Below are positions 35,325-44,068 of a stretch of 44,195 nt of DNA, piece after piece (positions within the stretch are counted from its first letter, which is position 1; each line of letters begins with the position of its first letter). The notes beneath the pieces were generated by a model. The model searched no databases. It saw only the letters and a program-made list of their open reading frames with translations, and was not told where the DNA came from. The DNA is from Hyphomicrobiales bacterium (GTDB lineage Bacteria > Pseudomonadota > Alphaproteobacteria > Rhizobiales > Rhizobiaceae): contig UCEY01000032.1 of the NCBI GenBank assembly GCA_900471605.1, forward strand, positions 1 to 44,195. The letters run 5' to 3'. Made by a program: the position numbers and the translations under genes.

Positions 35325-36584
35325 ATGCGTGGGATAACGAGTCTCGCGGGGCTTTTGCTCTGCCTGACATTTGGGGACGTGGCAGCTCAGACGACATATC
35401 GCCTGCAGCCCGGCGATACCCTGCAGGTATGGATTGCGCAGGAGCCTGAGCTTACCCGCGAAGTCGTCATTCCTCCGGACGGATGGCTGTCCTTCCCGCT
35501 TGCCGGCCATATCCAGAGCACCGGCCTTTCCGTTTCGGAACTGGAGGCGCAGCTTCTCGAGCGCCTGAAGACCTATTTCAACGACACCCCTAATCTGACG
35601 ATCATGCTGCGTCCCAACACCCAGAATCCGCAGCTGATCTATGTGCTCGGCGAGGTCGCCACACCCGGCGCGTACCCGTATCGCGCCAACATGACCGTCC
35701 TTCACGGCCTAAGCGTTGCCGGTGGCGTCTATCGCACCGCATTGCTGGCCGCCGACCAGGACCGGTCCGTCGTGGTAAAACGCGAAGTCGAACATTCCCA
35801 AAAGCGGCTGCAGGAATTGCGGGCGCGCATCATCCGCCTGGAGGCGGAAATGCGCGGAGACAAATCGATCGGCACGCCTGAGGCCCTTGCCGCCGATCCG
35901 GCCCTTGCCGAAGAGCAATCCTTGCTGAATGCCCGGATGGAAGCGCGCGCCATGGAGGAGAAGGCGCAGGCGCAGGCAAACGAGCTCACGGAGCGGAACA
36001 GCCTCGCGATGCAGGAACAAGCCGAGACCATGACGAAACGGCTCGATCTGGCCAGGCGCCGGCTGCAGAGCATCAGCGGGCTCGTCGCAAAGGGCGTGAC
36101 CGAAGGTTCGCAGCAAATGGTCCAGGAAGGCACGATTGCCGAACTCGAGGGACAGATCAGCCGGATGACCTCCGAGATCGCGGTCGCGGACCGCTTGAAG
36201 ATGGCGGATCTTGCCCGCTATGAGAGCACGCGCCAGGCTCAGAAGACCCAATTGCTGGTCGAACTGAATACAGCCCGCGGCGAGCAGGAAGAGGCCGCGG
36301 CGCGGCTTGCCGACAGCACCCGCATCATGACGATCTATGGCGAGAGCGCCGCCTCGACCCAGCAGAAAGAGCGGCGGGTACTCGCCTATCACATCGTGCG
36401 GACCACCAACGGCGAAACGCGCGAATTCACTGCGACGGAGATGACCCCGATCCAGCCGGGCGACCTGCTGCGGGTGGTCTACAGCGATCCTTCCAATACC
36501 GGTGATGCGGGAAAGGCTCAGCCGCTGGCTCAAGCCGAAAACCGCTCACCCTCTGTAGTAACCACGACGGCAGCGGCTCGATGA
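35325..36584 (+). CDS. Outer-membrane polysaccharide export protein (OPX family, ExoF-like, with long coiled coil)
   Basis: The protein is 419 residues from ATG 35325, with GGGGG upstream. Its signal peptide has a hydrophobic core at about 5-18 and probable cleavage near Ala20-Gln22; there is no lipobox cysteine, unlike Wza. The Poly_export domain (about 24-98) begins Y-R-L-Q-P-G-D-T-L-Q-V, followed by an SLBB domain (about 103-150, V-L-G-E-V-x-x-P-G-A-Y). A long Glu/Arg/Leu-rich coiled coil (about 155-350) comes next and then a short C-terminal beta domain. ExoF-type OPX proteins with coiled coils span the periplasm to connect the Wzz-like inner-membrane protein with the outer membrane and allow polymer exit. 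It is the first gene of a four-gene export operon. Confidence 0.9.
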   Translation: MRGITSLAGLLLCLTFGDVAAQTTYRLQPGDTLQVWIAQEPELTREVVIPPDGWLSFPLAGHIQSTGLSVSELEAQLLERLKTYFNDTPNLTIMLRPNTQNPQLIYVLGEVATPGAYPYRANMTVLHGLSVAGGVYRTALLAADQDRSVVVKREVEHSQKRLQELRARIIRLEAEMRGDKSIGTPEALAADPALAEEQSLLNARMEARAMEEKAQAQANELTERNSLAMQEQAETMTKRLDLARRRLQSISGLVAKGVTEGSQQMVQEGTIAELEGQISRMTSEIAVADRLKMADLARYESTRQAQKTQLLVELNTARGEQEEAAARLADSTRIMTIYGESAASTQQKERRVLAYHIVRTTNGETREFTATEMTPIQPGDLLRVVYSDPSNTGDAGKAQPLAQAENRSPSVVTTTAAAR

Positions 36585-36597
36585 TGGAGACTTCGTG

Positions 36598-36642
36598 ATG
36601 ACCCAAGTATCTCGTACGCGAAGCAATGAGGCGACAGCATGA
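36598..36642 (+). CDS. Possible 14-codon leader peptide coupled to the Wzz-like gene
   Basis: An ATG at 36598 has a well-placed GGAGA (36586-36590, 7-base spacing) and opens a 14-codon frame (M-T-Q-V-S-R-T-R-S-N-E-A-T-A) whose stop overlaps the Wzz-like start as ATGA. The Wzz gene also has its own GAGG site. The arrangement could tune translation of the chain-length protein by coupling. A chance mini-frame is equally possible. Confidence 0.3.
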   Translation: MTQVSRTRSNEATA

Positions 36643-38126
36643 TCAACGAGCTAGGACGCAATATCCTCTATTTTATCGAAATCGCGCTTGCCAAGCCATT
36701 ATATGCCATCATACCCGGATTGATTACCATTACGATGGGGATCTACTTCATATACACCATGCCCCGGAGCTATTACTCCGAAGCGCTGCTGCTGATGGAG
36801 TTTCAGCAGATCCCGACGACGCTCGTCTCGCCTACGGTGACGAACGACCGCCTGCAGTTCATCGACCAACGTGTATTGTCGCGCAACAACCTGCTGGCAC
36901 TGTCCGAGAAATACCATCTTTTCCAAAATCTCACGGAGACTTTGCCCAAGAACAATTTTGCCGGCTTGATCCGCAACCAGATCAATCTTCAGGTATCGGT
37001 GACCGAAGGTGCAGACCGCACCGCCAGCAGCGCCTCCGTCAGGATTGGCTTCAAGTATGGCGATCCGGTCGTTGCCGCAAATGTCGTTTCGGACCTCGTG
37101 TCGCAGATCATCGAGGAAAACCGGCGCATCCGTACCGCGCGCGCCTCGGAAGCCACGAAGTTCCTCACCCAGGAAGCGAACAACGTCACTCAGCGTTTTC
37201 GCGAGAGGGAAGGCGTATGGACGAAATATCTCGAAGAAAACAAGGAATCCCATCCGACGCGAATCCCGACCTTGATGATCGAGCTTCAGGCAAAGGAAGT
37301 GGAACTCGCGACACTCGATCGGGCGACCGTTGCGCTGAATGAGGAAATCGGAATCTACGAAGCTCAGCTGCGCATGGGCGCCGGACAGACGGCCGAGGGC
37401 ACGCGGTTTCACGCACAGCTGGCCGAGCTTGAGCGCGATTTCGCAGTCAAATCCGTGATCTATTCGGATACCCATCCGCAGATCCGAGCCATGAGGCAGC
37501 GTCTCGAGGAAATGCGGGCTCAGGTTGCCGTCGCACCGCGCATCGTATCGGCGGAGATGCCGACGCCCGAGGAGATCAAGGCGCTTCCGCCCGAGCTGAT
37601 GCTGATCGCGGAACGTATCGCCATGGCAAAGCCGCGACAGGAACAGAATGTCGTGCAAAGGAAGGCCATCGTGGAGCGCATCGCGCGGCTGCGGGACATC
37701 ATCTCTCACGCTCCCGAAGTTGGCGCGCAGATCGAGGCGAACGAGGCCGAGAAAGTCTCGCTGCAGCGAAACATGGACGAGATGCAGACCAAACTCGATG
37801 CCGCACGTCTTGGCGAGCGGCTGGAGGAAGGCGATGCCGCCCAGCAGATCGAGGTAGTCGAAGAGCCGGAAGTTCCCAAAGTGGCTTCGGGAACGAGGCG
37901 GCTCAACCTGGCGGCGGCCGCCGCCGCTGCAGCGACCATGGCGGCGGCTGCGGGAATTTACGCCGCACATCTGTTCGACCGGACCATTCGCGGCGCGTTT
38001 GATCTCAGCCACGCCTTGGAGGGTGAAACGCTGGTCGTCATTCCCCGATGGAAGCCGAAGCGGCGCATAGCCAGAGCCTTCCGGAATTCCACGTTCACGA
38101 GTCCAAGTCCGCTTCCGGGAGGGTGA
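36639..38126 (+). CDS. Wzz/GNVR-type polysaccharide chain-length and export protein
   Basis: This 495-residue inner-membrane protein has helix 1 at about 18-41 and helix 2 at about 422-446, with a large periplasmic domain between. The domain has a Wzz-like start (Y-Y-S-E-A-L-L-L-M) and coiled-coil stretches around 170-260 and 345-410. The GNVR-like region before helix 2 is present but diverged. The C-terminal tail is short and basic, and no tyrosine-kinase domain is fused; the CpsD-like partner is encoded separately just downstream. Such proteins set chain length and, with OPX and ATPase partners, drive export. The gene follows the OPX gene by 54 bases. Confidence 0.88.
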   Translation: MINELGRNILYFIEIALAKPLYAIIPGLITITMGIYFIYTMPRSYYSEALLLMEFQQIPTTLVSPTVTNDRLQFIDQRVLSRNNLLALSEKYHLFQNLTETLPKNNFAGLIRNQINLQVSVTEGADRTASSASVRIGFKYGDPVVAANVVSDLVSQIIEENRRIRTARASEATKFLTQEANNVTQRFREREGVWTKYLEENKESHPTRIPTLMIELQAKEVELATLDRATVALNEEIGIYEAQLRMGAGQTAEGTRFHAQLAELERDFAVKSVIYSDTHPQIRAMRQRLEEMRAQVAVAPRIVSAEMPTPEEIKALPPELMLIAERIAMAKPRQEQNVVQRKAIVERIARLRDIISHAPEVGAQIEANEAEKVSLQRNMDEMQTKLDAARLGERLEEGDAAQQIEVVEEPEVPKVASGTRRLNLAAAAAAAATMAAAAGIYAAHLFDRTIRGAFDLSHALEGETLVVIPRWKPKRRIARAFRNSTFTSPSPLPGG

Positions 38127-38172
38127 CGTCATTCGGGTACGACCGAGCCGCCTCTAGTTCCAAATCGTATCG

Positions 38173-38979
38173 ATGACACAGGGCACGAATTTCATGGAAA
38201 TCATCAAGAACATTACATCGCGGAGCAGGATGCCGGATCGGTTGGATGGCGCCGGCCTGACCGATCTGAACACAGGCTACCTCAACGGATACCATTCTCA
38301 TGAGGAGTGTCCGCCGCCACTGGATGTCTCCCCCGTCTCTCCCACCTTTCTGTATTCCAATCGCATCATCGCCTTCGACAGCGACAGTCCGATGGCCCAT
38401 TCCTATGACGTCCTGCGAAACCAGCTGCTGAACGGGCACAGGGAACGCGAGACGCGGGTGATTGCCGTGACCGCGCCCACGATCGGTTGCGGCACGACCG
38501 TAACCGCCATCAATCTGGCACTCAGCTTCGCTCGCGTGCCCGGTGCAAATGTCTTGCTGGTGGACGCGAACTCCCGGGATCCTGCAATCGGCGACGTGCT
38601 TGGCCTGTCGCCTCGTCCGCCGGTGGAAGACCCGATCCGGGGATGGCTGACGACGGTGGACATCCGAGGCCTTCGCACCCATCTGCTGCGCGCAGCCTGG
38701 GGAGCGGCAAAAATTCCGCTGCCTGCCGACCTGGCGCGCATGACGGCACAGGTCGAATTGGCCCGCCAGATGCTGAAACCGACGATCGTTCTCTTCGACC
38801 TGCCGCCGATGTTGAGTTCGGACGAGGTGATCCCCTTCGTCGACATGTCCGACACCGCCGTCATCGTGCTCGCGATCGGCAAGTCCAGGCTCCCGGAACT
38901 GGAGATCTGCCAGAGTTATCTCGGCTCCGAGAAAGACATGCAGGTGGTCCTCAACAAGACGAAGAGGCATGGCCTTTGA
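38173..38979 (+). CDS. CpsD/CapB-like (BY-kinase family) protein with a degenerate ATP site
   Basis: This 268-residue protein (an ATG at 38194 is an alternative start) has the ParA/MinD-like fold of bacterial tyrosine kinase domains. The Walker A region reads T-A-P-T-I-G-C-G-T-T-V-T-A (100-112), where family members have G-C-G-K-T; the phosphate-binding lysine is Thr108. Walker A' is V-D-A-N-S-R-D-P (130-137), with Asn133 instead of the second Asp. Walker B (I-V-L-F-D-L-P-P, Asp209) is kept. The C-terminus is short and has no tyrosine cluster. It is therefore probably a structural or regulatory pseudo-kinase rather than an autokinase. It sits between the Wzz-like gene and the WbbL-like GT2 gene, whose start overlaps its stop (TGATG), so all are co-expressed. 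Confidence 0.88.
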   Translation: MTQGTNFMEIIKNITSRSRMPDRLDGAGLTDLNTGYLNGYHSHEECPPPLDVSPVSPTFLYSNRIIAFDSDSPMAHSYDVLRNQLLNGHRERETRVIAVTAPTIGCGTTVTAINLALSFARVPGANVLLVDANSRDPAIGDVLGLSPRPPVEDPIRGWLTTVDIRGLRTHLLRAAWGAAKIPLPADLARMTAQVELARQMLKPTIVLFDLPPMLSSDEVIPFVDMSDTAVIVLAIGKSRLPELEICQSYLGSEKDMQVVLNKTKRHGL

Positions 38980-39968
38980 TGGATATCGAGACTACGCCGC
39001 AGGACGGCGCCTCCCGGCTGAAATTGGTCGTCGTAATCGTCAACTACCGGACGGCCGATCTGACCATCGATTGCCTTGCATCTCTGAGCGTTCCCGGGAC
39101 GGTCCCCGATGGTACGCGGATCATTGCCGTCGAGGGCGGGTCGGGCGATCGTTCGGCCGAACTCATCTCGGCCGCGATACGAGAGAACCGCTGGACCAAT
39201 GCCGTCTGCCTCCCGCTCGAGACGAATGGCGGTTTTGCCTACGGCAACAATCGCGGCATCGAATATGCCATGGCAAACTTCGGCCGGCCGGATTATGTCC
39301 TCCTCCTCAATCCCGATACCATCGCCCGCCCCGGCAGCATCGCGCGCCTGGTGGAGTTCATGGACGGCAAGCCGGACGCCGGCATCGCCGGCAGCCGTCT
39401 GGAACATCCTGACGGCAAAGGCCAGGCCTGCGCCTTCCGGTTTCCCTCGCTCGCGAACGAATTCGAAAGCGAGGCCAAGCTTGGACCGGTCACGCGGCTG
39501 CTCGGACGCTGGCGTGTCGCCCCCGACATGCCGAGGGAACCGAGCACGATCGACTGGGTATCCGGGGCGAGCTTGATGTTCAGGACCGAGGTTCTCGAAC
39601 AGATCGGCATGCTCGACGAAGGATATTTCCTCTATTACGAAGAGGTGGATTTCTGCATGCGCGCGGCGCGCGCAGGGTGGTCCTGCTGGCATGTGCCGCA
39701 AAGCCGCATCATTCACCTCGTGGGCCAGTCAACCGGCGTGACGCGGCATGTCAAACCGTCCCGGCGGCCGGCCTACTGGTTCGAGTCCCGGCGGCGCTAC
39801 CATCTGAAGCACCACGGGGCTCTTTATTCGGCCCTCGCCGATCTCTCCTGGCTTTGCGGGCATCTCGCCTGGCGCATCCGCCTTTTTGCAGAAGGCAAGA
39901 CGTCCAGCGGGCCGCCGCATCTGCTGCTGGATTTCATCCGTCACTCGGGGCCGTTCCGCAGGGTCTGA
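38979..39968 (+). CDS. Family 2 glycosyltransferase (WbbL/rhamnosyltransferase-like)
   Basis: The protein is 329 residues from ATG 38979, overlapping the CpsD-like stop by one base. It has a GT2 domain starting V-V-I-V-N-Y-R-T, with N-G-G-F-A-Y-G-N-N-R-G and L-L-N-P-D-T-I at the donor site. A later W-V-S-G-A-S-L-M-F and F-L-Y-Y-E-E-V-D-F-C-M-R complete the WbbL pattern, with the E-E/D catalytic region. The C-terminal part is basic with no clear membrane helix. It probably transfers rhamnose or a related deoxysugar to the EPS repeat unit; the sugar is inferred from family resemblance only. It is the last gene of the export operon, followed at once by a strong hairpin. Confidence 0.88.
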   Translation: MDIETTPQDGASRLKLVVVIVNYRTADLTIDCLASLSVPGTVPDGTRIIAVEGGSGDRSAELISAAIRENRWTNAVCLPLETNGGFAYGNNRGIEYAMANFGRPDYVLLLNPDTIARPGSIARLVEFMDGKPDAGIAGSRLEHPDGKGQACAFRFPSLANEFESEAKLGPVTRLLGRWRVAPDMPREPSTIDWVSGASLMFRTEVLEQIGMLDEGYFLYYEEVDFCMRAARAGWSCWHVPQSRIIHLVGQSTGVTRHVKPSRRPAYWFESRRRYHLKHHGALYSALADLSWLCGHLAWRIRLFAEGKTSSGPPHLLLDFIRHSGPFRRV

Positions 39969-39993
39969 CCCGCTTTCCCAGACGGGAAACGGG
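39969..39993. terminator. Bidirectional terminator-like hairpin between convergent genes
   Basis: CCCG-C-TTTCCC (39969-39979) pairs with GGGAAA-CGGG (39984-39993) around an AGAC loop: ten base pairs with one bulged C. It fills almost the whole 26-base gap between two convergent stops, so it can serve both strands. There is no long T-run. Confidence 0.6.
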
Positions 39994-39994
39994 C

Positions 39995-41200
39995 TCAGGC
40001 TATTCCCGTCCGGGCCATCAAAAGCTCCAGCGCCGCCGCCGATCTGTTGATGTCGTGACGTTCGAGGGTCCGGCGCCGCCCGGCCTCGCCTTTGCGGAAC
40101 AGCTCGAGATCGCTTGCGAACAGCGCCTGCCGCATTGCGCCGGTCAGCGCCTCCAGGTCGCCGGCCGGAACGAGCCAGCCATTGTCGGCCTGAACGAGCT
40201 CCGGGATGCCGGCGATATAGGTCGAGATCACCGGGCGCTTCAGCGCCATGCTTTCCATCAGCACCACCGGCAGGCCTTCCGCGAAACTGGGCAGAACCAG
40301 GGCCTTGGCGCGGAGAATTTCGCTGCGCACATCGTCCTGCGAGATCATGCCGGTCAGCACGACCGTGTCGCGGAGCTCGAGCCGTTCGATCTCCTGCTCG
40401 ATTTCGGCCCGTAACGGGCCATCTCCGACGAGCACGAGTTCGAAACGCATCCCCTCGGCCCGCAGGTTTGCGGCCGCCTGAAGCAGGAGGAGATGGCCCT
40501 TCTGCTCCGACAGCCGCGCGATGCAGACGAGGCGCGGACCGGTCCCGTTCAGCTCCACGTCGTCGCTGAGATAACGCTGGTCGATACCGCAATGGACGAC
40601 CGCGATCTTGCGCCAATCCCCAAGATCCGCCCAGCGCAGCAGCTGGCTGCGGCCGTAGGAACTGACAGCGACGACGAATGAGGAAGCCCTGATCTTGTCG
40701 CAAAGCCCGAGAGTTTCGGGCCGATCGAACTCTTCGGGACCGTGGACGGTGAAACTGAATTTCATGCCGCCGATCTGATGCGCCAATGTCGCGACCGTTG
40801 CCGGGTTGGTGCCGAAATGGACATGCAGGTGGTCGATCGCGTCTCTGCGGCACCAATCCGCCAGGATCATCGCCTCCCAGAAATACACGAGGTGCCGCAA
40901 GTAGCGCCCTCCCGACGTCCTTGCGAAACGGAACGCGGTTCTCAGCGCTTTCAATGATGGTCTCGGATGGCCGAACAATTGGCGCAGGACGCTCGCCAGC
41001 GCCCTGGTCATCGGGGTCCGCAGGATATGGCGGGTTCGCTCCGCTTCCCCGATATCGTCAGGATCCTTCAACACGCCGCGAAAGGGACGAACCGCGTACC
41101 TTTCGACCCGGTGTCCCCTTGCCTCCAGTGCTACGATTTCACGCCGAATGAACGTATGGCTCGGCGCCGGATATTGGTTGGTGAAATACGCGATCCGCAT
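39995..41200 (-). CDS. Family 4 glycosyltransferase (WcaL-like)
   Basis: This 401-residue protein opens M-R-I-A-Y-F-T-N-Q-Y-P-A-P-S-H-T-F-I-R-R-E, the typical start of WcaL/AmsK-type EPS glycosyltransferases. The acceptor half contains H-V-H-F-G-T-N-P-A and T-V-H-G-P-E-E. The donor half begins V-C-I-A-R-L-S-E-Q-K-G-H, then V-G-D-G-P-L-R, and E-G-L-P-V-V-L-M-E as the E-x7-E motif. It adds a sugar to the lipid-linked repeat unit in the cytoplasm. It is transcribed toward the export operon and divergent from the GT2 gene at 41444; no overlap links it to other genes. Confidence 0.9.
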   Translation of the reverse strand: MRIAYFTNQYPAPSHTFIRREIVALEARGHRVERYAVRPFRGVLKDPDDIGEAERTRHILRTPMTRALASVLRQLFGHPRPSLKALRTAFRFARTSGGRYLRHLVYFWEAMILADWCRRDAIDHLHVHFGTNPATVATLAHQIGGMKFSFTVHGPEEFDRPETLGLCDKIRASSFVVAVSSYGRSQLLRWADLGDWRKIAVVHCGIDQRYLSDDVELNGTGPRLVCIARLSEQKGHLLLLQAAANLRAEGMRFELVLVGDGPLRAEIEQEIERLELRDTVVLTGMISQDDVRSEILRAKALVLPSFAEGLPVVLMESMALKRPVISTYIAGIPELVQADNGWLVPAGDLEALTGAMRQALFASDLELFRKGEAGRRRTLERHDINRSAAALELLMARTGIA

Positions 41201-41443
41201 TCCACAAGCGTCCCTTCATGTTTGCCGGCCGCCGGCACCCCACCCGCATCCGGTATAGCAAAAAGGGCTTGGCGGGCTCAGTGCGACAAAGAGCTTAAGG
41301 CACCGGCACCGGCTTCCACCAAAGAGGTAAATTTACAGCAACGGACCGAAATCCTACAGATAGCAAGCGGGTTTACCCAGGTTGTGGGGCTGGGATTGCG
41401 ACCGATAAGGACCGCCAAAAAACAACGGCCGAGGATACGCACA
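41201..41443. promoter_or_regulatory. Divergent promoter region between GT4 and GT2 genes
   Basis: The 243-bp gap has no gene. It should hold promoters in both directions, but I found no convincing -35/-10 pair. The plus-strand frame running into the GT2 gene from the left has no coding character before 41444. Confidence 0.35.
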
Positions 41444-42457
41444 ATGGACACGGATATCCTGTCGCAGCGAGGCTATGGGGGACTCGGGGCCGATGTCTGC
41501 GTCGTGGTCATCGGACGCAACGAGGGACAGCGCCTGATCGACTGCCTGCACTCGCTGAAGAGCCATCGCGAGCGCACGATCTACGTGGATTCCGGCTCGT
41601 CCGACGGAAGTGCTGAGGCGGCAGCCAAGCTGTGCGCGCAGGTCGTGCCGCTGGACATGACGATCCCGTTCACGGCGGCACGAGCGCGCAATGCAGGTTT
41701 TGACGCGGTGATGCGGCGCTGGCCGGATACGGCCTTCATACAGTTTCTGGACGGAGACTGCGAGCTGGACGCGAAATGGATAGCAACGGCCGCAACCTTC
41801 CTGGTCATGCGCAAGGACGTCGCGCTGGTCTTCGGTCGCCGGCGCGAGCGGCATCCGGATCGGACGGTGTTCAACGCGATATGCGACCGCGAATGGGACG
41901 GCCCGCCCGGCGAGGTGCCGGCATGCGGCGGCGACATCCTCATCCGGGCGTCGGTCCTCAAGGATTTCGGCGGCTATACCTGCGGGCTGATCGCCGGAGA
42001 GGAGCCGGAACTCTGCATCCGCCTGCGCGAAAGGGGCTGGAAAATCTGGCGCCTGCCGTCCGAAATGACGCGCCATGATGCGGATATCAGCCGATTGAGC
42101 CAATGGTGGCGCAGAAGCGTCCGCTGCGGGCATGCCTATGCTCAGGTGTTCCATCTCCACCGGGCATCCCCCTCCAGGATCTGGACGAGAAATCTGCGGC
42201 GCGCGGTGTTCTGGGGTGGCTTGCTGCCGTTCGCGGCACTTGCCTGCACGGCTTTTTATCCGGCGGCCTTCGCGCTTCTGCTGGTTTATCCGCTTCAGAT
42301 CCTGCGCCTGGCGCTCAGGAAGACGCCCAAATCAGGCAACAGATGGATCTTCGCCGCGTTCGACGTGCTCGGCAAGTTCCCCGAAATGCAGGGCATCGCC
42401 CAGTTCCATCTGAACCGGCTGATCAACCGCCAGCAACGGATCATCGAATACAAATAA
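41444..42457 (+). CDS. Family 2 glycosyltransferase
   Basis: The protein is 337 residues from ATG 41444; the frame is open much further upstream, but that part overlaps the divergent GT4 gene and lacks GT2 motifs. The domain begins V-C-V-V-V-I-G-R-N-E-G near residue 20, has V-D-S-G-S-S-D-G-S at about 47-55, an F-L-D-G-D-C-E-L-D metal site near 100 and G-E-E-P-E-L-C-I-R-L-R-E-R-G-W near 184. One or two hydrophobic segments (about 255-290) suggest membrane association. The R-A-R-N-A-G-F motif is typical of GT2 enzymes. It adds a sugar to the EPS unit; donor and linkage are unknown. It converges on the polymerase gene 36 bases away. Confidence 0.87.
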   Translation: MDTDILSQRGYGGLGADVCVVVIGRNEGQRLIDCLHSLKSHRERTIYVDSGSSDGSAEAAAKLCAQVVPLDMTIPFTAARARNAGFDAVMRRWPDTAFIQFLDGDCELDAKWIATAATFLVMRKDVALVFGRRRERHPDRTVFNAICDREWDGPPGEVPACGGDILIRASVLKDFGGYTCGLIAGEEPELCIRLRERGWKIWRLPSEMTRHDADISRLSQWWRRSVRCGHAYAQVFHLHRASPSRIWTRNLRRAVFWGGLLPFAALACTAFYPAAFALLLVYPLQILRLALRKTPKSGNRWIFAAFDVLGKFPEMQGIAQFHLNRLINRQQRIIEYK

Positions 42458-42493
42458 ACCCTGTAACGGAAAGCGAGGCCGCGTTGGTCGGCC

Positions 42494-44068
42494 CTATCGG
42501 CGCGCGCCCAGGACACGCATTTTCCGAACCGCGCCGGGAGAGGGAATGGACGGCTGAGCCGGACCGGCGCCGGAGCTTTTCATCCTTGCTCTGGCGTTTC
42601 CGGAAAACTCCCACTCTATGCCGGCGCCGCGTGCCAGAAGTGCCGCGCAGAGGCCGGAGAAAGGCCAATAGATATAGGGGATGACGGACACGCTGCTGCT
42701 GGTGGCGATCGTGAAAAGCATCGAGGCGAGAAGCGCCAGGATCCCGTCATAGCTGACGATGTCCGATTTGTTCTTCCAGAACAGAATTCCGAGCCTGACG
42801 CTGAGCACACCGAAGAACGTCACGAACAGGAGCAGGCCGATCAATCCATAATGGAGCGATATCTGCAGATAGGTGTTCACCACATCCACGATGCCTTGCC
42901 CCTGGATCATCGTCTGCATTTCAGGCTCGGACACGAACGTGTCCGAGCCGAAGAGCGGATAACGTTCTATGACGATCATGGAGTTTTCGAAAAGTCTGGA
43001 GCGATAGGTCTCGCTGCCCTTGTCGGCCGAACCGACGAACGGCAGCAGATTGGTGAAGCGGTCGATGAACGGCGGGTGCACGAATATCAGTGCGGCGATA
43101 CCTGGCACGGTGCCGACGAGCAGCTTCATCGAGGCCCGCAGATTTGTCATCATCAGCACCACCGCGCAGAGTGCGAAGCCGAGCCAGGGTCCCCGCGAGA
43201 CGCTGGACAAAAGCCCGATCATCAGCACCCCAAGCGCCGCGTATCGCCAGATGCCCAAAGGCTTCGGTGTCCGCAGCGCCAGCAGGCAGCCGCCGGCGGT
43301 CATGCACAGGAATCCGAAGGCAATGGACTCCACCGATGTGGTGGCGGCACGCAGAAGGCCGTCGCGGAAAAGATAGACGGTGATCAGCACCACGTCCCAC
43401 TGCAGCACGACCACATAATAGATCCGCCAGTTTCTCCAGATCTCGAAAAACCCGATCGCGGCGAGCGGCAGGACCGAGACGACGAACGCAAGCAACACCT
43501 GGTTTACCGCCAGTGCCGAGCGCAGGGAGCGGCTGAAGACGAAGTAAGGAAGCAAAATATCGAGAAAGTAGCCGGGGACGACGCGCAGAATGGAATTTAT
43601 ATCCCCGAGACGCAGGGCAAGGAGGCATATGTAGACGAAGAAGAGCGTGACCACGACATCCGGCCCGTGGAGCTCTCGGTTTTCGTGCTCTCTCCAGAGC
43701 TTGAGCGCAATCGGCAGCAGGATGGTGATCTCCAGCAGCCGCGGCGGATCAAGATCGATGATCCGGTTGAATACGCCCGGAATGCCCACCCCGACCGGCA
43801 CGCAGGGCGCCACGAACATCAGTATTATATAGAGCAGGAACGGCTGCCTGGCGTTACGATGGATGTATATGCTCATGATCGCAAGCGCGGCGGCAAACTC
43901 GAAAAAGCTTCGGGACAGGAAGGTGGCGAACGTCGCAACAACCCAACAATTGCGCCAGAGCCTGAATTCGGTTTCACCGATGAGCGGAACGGCAACTTTG
44001 CCGGCGATATAAAGCGCGGGAGCGCTGATGATCAGAACGTAGATTAGAGCGCGGAGATATTCTGGCAT
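42494..44068 (-). CDS. Wzy-type O-antigen/EPS polymerase (O-antigen ligase superfamily)
   Basis: The protein is 524 residues from ATG 44068, placed just before the first hydrophobic helix; an ATG at 44107 would add 13 polar residues. About twelve hydrophobic segments surround a large periplasmic loop. The loop carries S-S-V-S-R-G-P-W-L-G before it and G-S-E-T-Y-R-S-R-L-F-E-N within it, followed by R-Y-P-L-F-G-S-D, the usual pattern of PF04932 proteins (conserved Arg and P-L-x-G). The C-terminus is a basic cytoplasmic tail. It would join repeat units at the periplasmic face. No other Wzy candidate occurs in the window, so assignment as polymerase rather than ligase rests on context. Confidence 0.85.
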   Translation of the reverse strand: MPEYLRALIYVLIISAPALYIAGKVAVPLIGETEFRLWRNCWVVATFATFLSRSFFEFAAALAIMSIYIHRNARQPFLLYIILMFVAPCVPVGVGIPGVFNRIIDLDPPRLLEITILLPIALKLWREHENRELHGPDVVVTLFFVYICLLALRLGDINSILRVVPGYFLDILLPYFVFSRSLRSALAVNQVLLAFVVSVLPLAAIGFFEIWRNWRIYYVVVLQWDVVLITVYLFRDGLLRAATTSVESIAFGFLCMTAGGCLLALRTPKPLGIWRYAALGVLMIGLLSSVSRGPWLGFALCAVVLMMTNLRASMKLLVGTVPGIAALIFVHPPFIDRFTNLLPFVGSADKGSETYRSRLFENSMIVIERYPLFGSDTFVSEPEMQTMIQGQGIVDVVNTYLQISLHYGLIGLLLFVTFFGVLSVRLGILFWKNKSDIVSYDGILALLASMLFTIATSSSVSVIPYIYWPFSGLCAALLARGAGIEWEFSGNARARMKSSGAGPAQPSIPSPGAVRKMRVLGARR

